Source: Conoideocrella luteorostrata (taxonomy: Eukaryota; Ascomycota; Sordariomycetes; Hypocreales; Clavicipitaceae). From it: DNA of 15,352 bases. How positions within the stretch are numbered: position 1 is the stretch's first letter; each line of letters begins with the position of its first letter. Both the position numbers and the translations under genes were made by a program. The notes below the pieces were generated by a model. It saw only the letters and a list, made by a program, of their open reading frames with translations. It was not told the DNA's origin and searched no databases. Below are positions 1 through 7,359 of the stretch, piece after piece. Location of the stretch: assembly GCA_032433595.1 (NCBI GenBank), contig JASWJB010000574.1, forward strand, positions 1-15,352, given 5' to 3'.

Positions 1-109
1 GGTGGGTGGTGAAGACGGCGAAAGGTTGTGAAGGTGATGGCGGTGACGTCTCGATGCTGGAATGCTTGGTGTTGGTTCCGTGAGCATGGGCCGATCTGGC
101 ATAGAGCAT
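1..109 (-). CDS. Possible N-terminus of an unidentified protein, running off the left edge
   Basis: On the minus strand an ATG at 109-107 opens a frame that stays open to the window edge (about 36 codons). The start has A at -3. The predicted peptide begins MLYARSAHAHGTNTKHSSIE and continues rich in Ser, Pro and Thr. A second ATG at 102-100 opens another frame that also stays open, so openness over this length proves little. I recognise no family, domain or signal peptide. The CA-rich, motif-bearing sequence to its right would be its promoter if the gene is real. This is a guess based on a decent start context and position; it could equally be non-coding. Confidence 0.13.
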   Translation of the reverse strand, partial: MLYARSAHAHGTNTKHSSIETSPPSPSQPFAVFTTH

Positions 110-119
110 CGTGGAGCGT

Positions 120-154
120 CGCAGTACACACACACGCATACATGTACATACACA
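120..154. repeat. CA-rich low-complexity tract
   Basis: A short run of CA/CATA steps (acacacacacgcatacatgt and flanking bases) forms an imperfect dinucleotide microsatellite in non-coding DNA. No function can be assigned. Confidence 0.5.
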
Positions 155-645
155 GCGGGTGCCTGCCTGCACGGCATTCTGGGGAACCAGCAAGCCACGC
201 GCCTGGTCTGGCTGCCTCGCGTGCTCAGCAGTCATGCTTAGCACACAGCACGCCCGGGCGCAACTGAAGTTAGTCCAAGTCGCTAAACCTGTCATGAACC
301 GGTAGTTTTTGACATCCGCAATGCGACAATAACGTCGCGGATGCTCGCCTCTCCTGCAGGGGGCGAGGCTGTTCTAGCTACCTACCTCGTCGTGCCCGTA
401 CACAGTGCTAGTCCTGCGTAACGGTAGCAGGCGTGGTAAGGCCGTAGCAAAATCAACCACAAACTGGGGATGATTCCATCTCGGCCTCATTTTCATAGGC
501 ACCTACCATCCACGGCGACAAGGCTGCCAACCCCGTCATGCAGAGTCTCGTTAGTTTAGTTCTCAGCCCAGTTCAGCCGCGCCGCTCTCTTGCTCGCTCT
601 CTCTCGTATTTACAATCGTGTTTCTGATCAGCATCAGCGCTAAAC

Positions 646-654
646 TACTCCGTA
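646..654. repeat. TACTCCGTA dispersed motif (single copy)
   Basis: Exact copy of the 9-bp motif family that recurs through the non-coding left half of the window. Near copies follow at 877-885 (TACGGAGCA) and 903-911 (TTCTCCGTA). Confidence 0.6.
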
Positions 655-956
655 CTTATTGTACATGGCCGAGTACGATGCCCTTTGTCCGCTTCAACAC
701 ACGCGCATCAATGACCCCCCCCTTGCTGCCACATTGTGCAATTCAATAGTTACAAGTAACTCCGTGTGTATGTAGCACAGTCAGTCACATCCATCTGCGT
801 CTCGCTCCTTCACGGCCGTTCATCCCCATCCCCTCTTTTTTATCCGTCAAGCAGGGATTATTTTACCCCGGCGACCTACGGAGCACTCCATACATACATA
901 TGTTCTCCGTACCGACATGGTGTATCCCTCCCCAAAGATATGATGAATCACATCTG

Positions 957-965
957 TACGGAGTA
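957..965. repeat. TACGGAGTA dispersed motif (single copy)
   Basis: Exact copy, followed by CCG, so that CGG and CCG triplets face each other with four bases between them. It belongs to the same family as the copies at 646, 1175, 1646 and others. Confidence 0.6.
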
Positions 966-1154
966 CCGCGTTTTGGTACAAGCGCCGTTGCAGCTAGCTC
1001 GGCCAATCTTCACCAAAAATGCATCATTCAGCGGCGCGAGGCTTCCACAGCAACAGAGCAGACCGGGACCTGTCAAACGCCAAGTCCTGCAGAGCTTGCA
1101 CTTGGACAGCCAGACGCGGAAATGAAGGATGATGAGGTTTGTGCTGCACGTGTG

Positions 1155-1183
1155 TACAGAGTAGGTGCGTACTGTACGGAGTA
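1155..1183. repeat. Two TACGGAGTA-type motifs, 11 bases apart
   Basis: A one-mismatch copy (TACAGAGTA, 1155-1163) lies in the same orientation as an exact copy (TACGGAGTA, 1175-1183), with 11 bases between them. This looks like a decayed and an intact member of the dispersed motif family. Confidence 0.55.
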
Positions 1184-1645
1184 CAACCCCCAACTACCAC
1201 CAAGCCACATACCGACTGAACGGAACACGCTGTAATTTGCAACCGTCGTAACCCGCGTCATCTGGCTTGACCAAACTTGTGCGGTTACCATTGCTCGGTT
1301 GCTGTTTATTTCCGAGAATCTACTTTGACAGCCCGGCTGCCAAGGAACATGTGAAGCCAGCTCCCATGATATCTCCGCGATATCTGGTCCAACACTACGA
1401 GTTATTAGCTCAAAACTACAAAACAATACTATGGAGTACCTCCGGAGCAAGGCAGAGAGCACCAAGCTTGTGATTTCGGTAGGATGCTCTTTGCAGTCCC
1501 TTCTCACCATCCCTCACTGTCAGCCCGAGCAAGTAGTTATAGCTACCTAAAACCTTCGGCGTACTATGGTAGCTAACTGCTCGCCAAAACTTGTACGGGG
1601 TGTTCCATCCGCAGCACGATGCCCGTAAACTATTGAACTAACTAA

Positions 1646-1676
1646 TACGGAGTACTAATATACGGAGTACGGAGCG
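1646..1676. repeat. Cluster of three TACGGAGTA-type motifs
   Basis: Exact copies at 1646-1654 and 1661-1669. A third, one base off the CGGAG core context (TACGGAGCG, 1668-1676), overlaps the second by two bases. All three point the same way. The two-base overlap gives a 7-bp tandem period (TACGGAG), which recurs at 5828-5843 and suggests that the repeat grows in 7-bp steps. Confidence 0.65.
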
Positions 1677-1937
1677 TAAAATCGTTACCTATCGTCTTGA
1701 ACGAGGGACCTGCACCGTGCGATGTGACGATGCTTAAATGAAAGTGTCCGCGACGGTCCACACCGATGGCTACCAGCGGGTCTGCGGCGCGGGACGGTTC
1801 GGCTTAGGCCTTTAACCATGGAGCCGTCCAAGTCATATATTATTCATAGGCGCGCCAAGCGTCAAGATGCTCGACGCCAGAGCGGGAGGGGACCAAAGGG
1901 AGGCGCGGATCGTGCTTTCGCGGCCATCGTGGGAGCC

Positions 1938-1961
1938 GTGAGCATCGTGAGCATCGTGAGC
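1938..1961. repeat. Short 9-bp tandem repeat (GTGAGCATC)
   Basis: Two complete GTGAGCATC units are followed by a partial third (GTGAGC). It is a small direct repeat in non-coding DNA, probably replication slippage. It is unrelated to the TACGGAGTA family. Confidence 0.5.
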
Positions 1962-2029
1962 CCATCGTGGGGGCAACACAGAAGGCTAGGCCTCCATGGA
2001 CCCTTGCCGTCTATCACACAACTGCGATT

Positions 2030-2038
2030 TACGGAGTA
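2030..2038. repeat. TACGGAGTA dispersed motif (single copy)
   Basis: Exact copy. A partial inverted pair follows downstream (CACGGAGCA near 2206 facing ACTCCGTA at 2215-2222). Confidence 0.6.
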
Positions 2039-2248
2039 GTATGTCCTCCGTGCGCTTGACGGCAATTAACATCGTCGGTTCGCGACGTGTTGGCAAAACC
2101 CAAGCACCCGCACTAAAGAAGAGGACTAGTTGGCCCACTGCGGGCTGCAATTTTGGCGGGGGACCCCTGACACTCGACCCTGATCCTCGAAATCGCTGAA
2201 CGATGCACGGAGCAACTCCGTAATGCGGATCAGTTGTTAAAACTATAT

Positions 2249-2274
2249 TACGGAGTACTACGGAGTACTCCGTA
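2249..2274. repeat. Palindromic cluster of three TACGGAGTA-type motifs
   Basis: Exact motif copies at 2249-2257, 2259-2267 and, on the other strand, 2266-2274. The last two form a 16-bp perfect palindrome, TACGGAGTACTCCGTA (2259-2274). It contains CGG and CCG triplets in inverted orientation six bases apart, the geometry known for some fungal Zn(II)2Cys6 regulators (Ppr1/UaY type). A further partial unit (CTCCATA) follows. Whether it is a binding site or simply a repeat unit cannot be told from sequence. Confidence 0.7.
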
Positions 2275-2697
2275 CTCCATAGTAAGTTGTAAATGACGCC
2301 AGGGGTAGGTAATAACCGCTAATCTGTTGACACGAGTGTGGTGCCTGGGGGGAAAGATAAGAACTTGCCTTTGACCAGCGTACTGGCTATCATCGTCATT
2401 GTCCCCAGCTACGCCTTCAATGCATTGCATGCTCAAGTTTACTCCTTGTGGATTGGCTCCAGGAACCAGCTCGCCTGCCAGTTTGCACAATCCCCACTTA
2501 CAGACCAAGACTCCGGAATACACTCCCGGCAGGTACTCGTACGTCGTGGATAGACAGCCCTTCGGCAATTCTGCCATACTGCGGTGGAGGTTCTCACGGT
2601 ACTGTACATTGCGGTAACGGTGATGATGTGGCATGATACGTAGCACGTATTGTGCAGAACTCCGATGCCTGCAGGATGCATATACTTAGTAGTTGGG

Positions 2698-2712
2698 TCT
2701 TCTTCTTCTTCT
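2698..2712. repeat. (TCT)5 microsatellite
   Basis: Five perfect TCT units in non-coding DNA. Confidence 0.75.
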
Positions 2713-3745
2713 TTGTTCCTATTTGTTTCACGCTAAACTCTGGTGAGAACCCAACATGACGTGGGCGTATCGCGTCCTGTCGAACTCGCGGGACAAAATC
2801 GCCAAATGCACGGCGGCTTTAACAAAACTGAGGCCACGGCAGGTGGCAGCGCCTTGAGCACATAAAAAGTGCAGTTCCAGCTGCGTTAATATCGTACCAC
2901 AATATTTCACAGCAAATGATCCTTGTTGGAATAGGCCCGTCTGAGAATGGAACCGAATGCGCGCCGTCCCTTGTCTCCAGTGCGAGCAGGGGTGTTGGAA
3001 GAGGAACATGTACCGAATGATAGAGTCCAATTGCGTCTCGTGATAAGGGAATAGATAACTACCATTTAGTGCCTGGAGCTTATCCGCGAGAGCTTGGGCC
3101 ATGTGCGGAAGATTCCCGGACTCTGGTGACACAACGGTGTAACAAATAGGAGAACTTTGCCCTAATATCACAAAATATCATGAGCCCGACTATTGACGCA
3201 TTGCCGGGGGGACAAGATGCGCGTGGAGCTACATTGTGCCATGGAATGACTAGAGCCTTGTTTTTGGGAGCCGAAAAGGACCAAGTGCATTGCGAGTGCA
3301 TCATGACCGGACAAAGGAGCTCAAGCCAAGTGGCGAGCCAAGCTAAGTTGTTAATGAATCTGTCAAATCAAGTCACATCATCCTCTCCGGCAAGTCTGAC
3401 TCGTTGGATCAATCTTGGGCCGCAGCGACGACACACATTCCTGCCACTCAAGATCCAGGCCTGTACTTGAAGTTTGACCGGACCGAGGAAAGAAGCCGCT
3501 TGTGATTATCTTCTTATCCGGGTGGTGGTGAAATGGCCACCAAGTGCTGATCAGAAACCTTTTTCCAGCTTGGAGATAGGTTGGGCTAAGATGATATAGG
3601 CGAGCCTTGGTCGCGTTGCGGGATAAACGAAAGACGAGGACCCTGGAGGGCTTTGTTCCTGCAGGGCTGAAGTAGGAAATCCTTGACTTGGTGAAGCACA
3701 TAGTTACACCATTGCCCGAGTCCACGGTCCCTAGTTCTGAAGATT

Positions 3746-3754
3746 TACTCCGTA
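3746..3754. repeat. TACTCCGTA dispersed motif (single copy)
   Basis: Exact copy. It lies inside the anonymous minus-strand open frames of this area, which counts against those frames being conserved protein sequence at that point. Confidence 0.6.
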
Positions 3755-4102
3755 CTGGCATATTTTGTTTTCGAACGTGAGGCGAGCTAGAGATACTGAC
3801 CATAAATTGGATGCCATTCCGGCGAATATAACCCTTGTTGGGATGATAAGCTGGCCCTCCATTGTCATATTGAGCACCATTGCTGGAAGAGGCAATAAGC
3901 TGGACATGTGAGCTCGCACTGTGACCGCCTCTACCAACTATTTGTCGCCACAGAGGCAATCGGGGGGGTGGGCAATCATGTCGGTCAGCCACGAATAGAT
4001 TTAGAAACAGGGTGGTGGCACAGAGCAAAAAACGTGAGACTTCGAGTCGATTGGTCCAGGTCTAGAAATGCGGGAGTTGTGCATGTGCAGAGTGGCTGCG
4101 AA

Positions 4103-4118
4103 TACGGAGTACCCCGTA
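4103..4118. repeat. Imperfect palindrome of the TACGGAGTA family
   Basis: An exact TACGGAGTA (4103-4111) runs into TACCCCGTA (4110-4118), giving the 16-bp palindrome of 2259-2274 with one substitution. CGG (4105-4107) and CCG (4114-4116) again face each other across six bases. Confidence 0.6.
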
Positions 4119-4214
4119 CTACTATTACCGGCTGGAGCTACGGGAAGGCCACAACAGTTGATGCCTGCTCAACAAAGTGTTCGGTACAAACTAAGCCGAC
4201 GTACGATATTGTAG

Positions 4215-4243
4215 TCCGTACGGAGAGATTTCCATACGGAATA
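4215..4243. repeat. Outward-facing variant of the motif, with near copies
   Basis: TCCGTACGGA (4215-4224) is a 10-bp perfect palindrome made of two motif halves in the opposite arrangement (CCG then CGG). It is followed by ATACGGAATA (4234-4243), a near copy. It looks like a rearranged or decayed cluster of the same family. Confidence 0.5.
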
Positions 4244-5671
4244 CGGACAAGCGGCCATGTGTTGGGTGGAGCTGACCGATAAGGTACAAAGTACGGTACA
4301 GTACCGAGTATTCACGGGAAATCTTTTCAGCGCCCGGGGTTGTGTCATCGAAACGGCATGTGAGAATGACGCCGCTGATAGTGGCTGGTTGCCTACATGA
4401 AAGTCTGTGAGAAAAGAGAAAAGCAGAAGGCCGCGTGCTTTCTGACAGAGCTGAAATTAGGGAAAAGACACCCATGAGAGACATAAAGCCTCTCTTCGGA
4501 ATTTGAGTCGGTCTCAAAGACGGTGGACCTTGCTAAAATTGGCGAGGACTGTGGAGCTGAGGCCAGCAATAGCTGGGGTGGTCTTCTCTACTAGCACATT
4601 CAGCCGGTTGGGCAAGAACAACCAAGAACCACCTGCAATACTACCTTGGTATTATTATACGGCGCGCAGTACGTACAGTAACTGTTGCAAGATTGCCCCA
4701 GGGCAAATCCTGCTTCAAAGCAACTGGTATATAGCAGGCACCATGTAGGGTGTAATGGAATGAGAGACGCTGTCCGAAATACAACTAAGACAAGAAGTAC
4801 TCCGTGCTGCACTGCACATGATGCTGCAGACTTCTTGTTTATCGTAATTTCAAAAGGGCTTTTGAAGATCTGATTGATCAGACCATCTTTTATGAAGCAT
4901 GGAAAGCATGGCATATTAGTCCGTTTCCTCTCCATACGCCATGCTCTTCTTGGCTGAACCCCGACAACTCCGATCTCACCAGGCCAACAGTTGGGCAGAG
5001 GGGCCACTTTTGACCTGTGGCAGCGCACTTCCGTAGATCACAAGCTCAGTGAGTCTTAACCTTGAACTTCACCTGGCTACCTATTAGCACCAATGGATTG
5101 AGCTATTGCAGCAGAAACTCCCGTTTGCTATGATGTGAGGCTGGCATTAGGAAATGTTGAGCGAACTGCCGCTGATTAGGTAGAACCCCTGGGCTCCGAA
5201 TCTCTGTTTTTGCTACAGAAGAAACTATAAGTTACAAGGTGAATCGTGGCTGGCTGGCAAGCTTGTTTGTTGGAGTACCTGAGCCTAAGGGTTAAAGGCC
5301 AACCCCTGCAAGCGGAGACTGGTGCAGCAGGATTGCGACAGAGCCGTCGAGCCACGGATGAAGCCACCAGCGGGGTGTTGCGATGTCGCACAACGCAGCC
5401 AATGGAGTTGAGGCGACCGATAAGCTCCTTGGCGCACTAAACTTGGGACCACTCTTGGCCTGTCCAATCCCAACCTGTGTTGACATCCAACCTGCAATCC
5501 AGACCCACGGAACCGATGCACGGAAAGGTCGATAACTAGACTGCCCGGCTGCGCAGCATGGCTACTACTAGGACTTGCAGATTGCCAGACCAGACACACC
5601 ATACCCACACTTTTTGACGCTCAACCACTCAACCACTTGACTCCAAACTCACAGCCGAATCTACCTGCAGC

Positions 5672-5680
5672 TACTCCGTA
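5672..5680. repeat. TACTCCGTA dispersed motif (single copy)
   Basis: Exact copy in non-coding DNA about 1.7 kb upstream of the kinase start codon. Confidence 0.6.
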
Positions 5681-5827
5681 CACTCGGTGCATCAATCTGA
5701 TGCATTTTTCTAATCCTTTCTTATCCTTCCCCTGTCGTCCGCCCGGCCCAAGCGGCGTGCCATGGACCCACCGCCTTCCATTCCCATGAAAGGATATCGA
5801 ATGGCCCAGTAGAAACTTGACTTGCAG

Positions 5828-5843
5828 TACTCCGTACTCCGTA
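5828..5843. repeat. Two overlapping TACTCCGTA motifs
   Basis: Exact copies at 5828-5836 and 5835-5843 overlap by two bases, giving a 7-bp tandem (TACTCCG TACTCCG TA) followed by CCGAG. It has the same period as the cluster at 1661-1676 but lies on the other strand. Confidence 0.65.
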
Positions 5844-6797
5844 CCGAGAATGACGTCCAAAATGTGCAGCGGAGGGCACACATGGCAAGTCCTGCGGACA
5901 ACCTACCTAGGTACTTGGGTTCTCTTCTACAATCGGGTCTCTTTGATATTGTTGGAAACCCGATGATCCACCCAGTCGTGAGGCTTGCGCCCACCAAACC
6001 CGTCGCGCCTGGCTGACCTGAGCACAAGCATGAAGTATGAAGACTGCGTTTAAGGCTGCGTTGACGGTGGCGTTGGTACACAGTGCCATCACAACTTTTG
6101 CGACGGTAAAAGTCTTGGCGTCACACTACCGGTTTGTCGGCGCCACGAATGAGCAGCTGCTTGGGGACAAGAATGCCTGACCAAAAAATGTGACGGTCCT
6201 CAACAGCCTCGACGGCTGGGGGACTGACTTGACAGATGCACGGTACGATCTTATTTCCCGTTACGGTCCCCTCCATCATTCCCTTGGACCGGCCTATGGT
6301 GTTCCAGGACCGCCGGCAAGCGACCATTGTGTATGAACCAGACGACAGCCAGGCACGATGTCCTAGTCCGAGCAGCAGGCAAAGTCAAGTCTAGCCTCCC
6401 CAGGTTGGGAGCCAAGGGTAACTGCACTGTGCAGTAAGTTGCTGCAGCTATTCCGACTACTCCATCTTCTTTGACAAACAACTCTTGCTGGCTGCACCGT
6501 GGCCAAAACCCCTTGCGCAATCATGCATCTTGGCCGAACTGTCCGTAATATTGGGCCGCGTAGATGACATGCTATTGAAACTGATGTAATTATAATTGCT
6601 CTCTAGACTGACTTGACTTGGCCACGGAGAAGGGAGTCAGTGAGTCTTCTTTTTTCTTGTCCCGCTGGGCTATGCAAATCTAAAAAATGTACAATGAAGA
6701 CGAGCATAACGCAATAACCAAGTACTTTATTCCACTACCTGAGACTGTACATGTACTCCTGGTCTGAACAATTAAGTTGGGCAAGACAGACCTCATG

Positions 6798-7359
6798 CCT
6801 CACTTGGCTGCTTGCCTCGCCTTTGCCTACCACTCGGGTGGATACAAGGTGTGCACCTGCAGAACCAATAAGTTGTAGTGGGGGTGGGTGTCTTTGGCGT
6901 CGCCTCTGGGCTGCCAGGGGGGGTTTCCTCGCTCGTCTGGTGCTCCAGCCCTGCAGTCCGTTCTGGTCGCTATCTCTTTCCTGCCCCCCCGTCAATCCTT
7001 GCCTACTACACACATCCTCCACTTACCTGCCCATCGCAATCCAAGACAGCCTCCGCTCGCTCCATCTCGCTCACATTGGCCTTTTTTCCCACCAGCCGCT
7101 CCGTACTCTCTTCTGATCGCATTTCCATCATCGTCACCACCTCTCCGTCCCTCTCGTTACGCCGCTGTTCAGCACATCGCCATTGTTGCGGTTTTTTGTT
7201 CCACCGCCCACCGCATCTACCATACGTTCAATCGAGTCATCCTACGGCCATGCGGCTATAGACATTTGGTCGCGGCCGCTCTTACCCAGCCTCCCAGGCC
7301 AACCTTGCCCGCAGCAGCAGGTTGAATCGAGCGACGACGACGTTATAATCGAACTCACG
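6798..7359 (+). promoter_or_regulatory. Likely promoter and 5' leader of the SAK1-type kinase gene
   Basis: This stretch becomes strongly pyrimidine-rich from about 6970 to 7180, the usual look of a fungal core promoter and transcription start zone. Between 6798 and the kinase ATG at 7360 I find only one ATG on the plus strand, at 7250, where random sequence of this length would hold several. That depletion fits a transcribed leader scanned by ribosomes. A near copy of the dispersed motif (GCTCCGTA) lies at 7098-7105. I cannot fix the transcription start or exclude an intron in the leader. Confidence 0.5.
7250..7261 (+). other. Four-codon upstream ORF (Met-Arg-Leu-stop) in the kinase leader
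   Basis: ATG CGG CTA TAG lies 98 bases upstream of the kinase ATG, in a different frame. It is the only plus-strand ATG between 6798 and 7360. If the transcript starts upstream of 7250, ribosomes would meet it first. The context (C at -3) is weak, so leaky scanning is expected. Its regulatory role is inferred, not shown. Confidence 0.45.

Larger units (their letters stand above)
155..2247. other. Gene-poor region, left part
   Basis: No reading frame here resembles a known protein. Frames above 60 codons occur on both strands but overlap one another, lack any recognisable domain, and several read straight through the TACGGAGTA repeats, as expected of non-coding DNA. The stretch holds seven exact or clustered copies of that motif (646, 957, 1175, 1646, 1661, 2030 and near copies at 877, 903 and 1155), a CA-rich tract at its left end and a small 9-bp tandem repeat near 1938. 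It may include the promoter of a gene to the left of the window. Confidence 0.6.
2248..4600. other. Gene-poor region, middle part, with two unexplained open frames
   Basis: No recognised gene. Two minus-strand frames stand out. One is open from about 2634 to 2248 (ATG at 2634 or 2577) and ends inside the palindromic repeat. The other is open from about 4028 to 3378 (roughly 216 codons), has no ATG near its upstream end and shows no family I recognise. Another minus-strand frame (ATG near 3099 to 2728, about 124 codons) is also anonymous. The stretch also holds motif copies at 3746 and 4103, a partly palindromic cluster at 4215-4243 and a (TCT)5 run at 2698. Some of this could be a decayed gene or an unrecognised orphan gene; I cannot support a gene model. 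Confidence 0.5.
4601..6797. other. Gene-poor region, right part
   Basis: I see no recognisable gene. Reading frames of 60 to 140 codons occur on both strands but overlap in several frames, show no domain, signal peptide or splice-linked continuation that I can identify, and some cross motif repeats. Motif copies lie at 4798 (one mismatch), 5672-5680 and 5828-5843. The right end probably includes the upstream promoter of the kinase gene that starts at 7360, but I cannot place a transcription start. Confidence 0.55.

Noticed and set aside
1073..1510. 145-codon minus-strand frame with a true ATG
   Set aside because: It reads through copies of the dispersed motif, overlaps open frames on the other strand and shows no domain or family.
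2728..3099. Minus-strand frame of about 124 codons (MAQALADKLQAL...)
   Set aside because: The start of it looks protein-like, but I recognise no family and found no convincing splice partner. Left as part of the unexplained region.
4600..5028. 142-codon minus-strand frame with cysteines and hydrophobic stretches
   Set aside because: It has no clear signal peptide, domain or splice context, and its composition changes along its length as in chance frames.
646..5843. CRISPR-like array from the repeated motif
   Set aside because: Spacing is irregular, units are only 7 to 16 bp, both orientations occur, and the DNA is eukaryotic.
5285..6520. Several overlapping frames suggesting a multi-exon gene upstream of the kinase
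   Set aside because: Joining them by plausible GT-AG sites gave no recognisable protein. They overlap in competing frames.
155..6797. Transposable element or LTR remnant
   Set aside because: I found no reverse transcriptase, integrase or transposase motifs, no long terminal repeats and no strong AT bias of RIP. Decisive check: a repeat-library search of this region.
7183..7359. N-terminal extension of the SAK1-type kinase to 7183
   Set aside because: The frame is open but contains no ATG; its first codon would be TTG. The ATG at 7360 has a much better start context.
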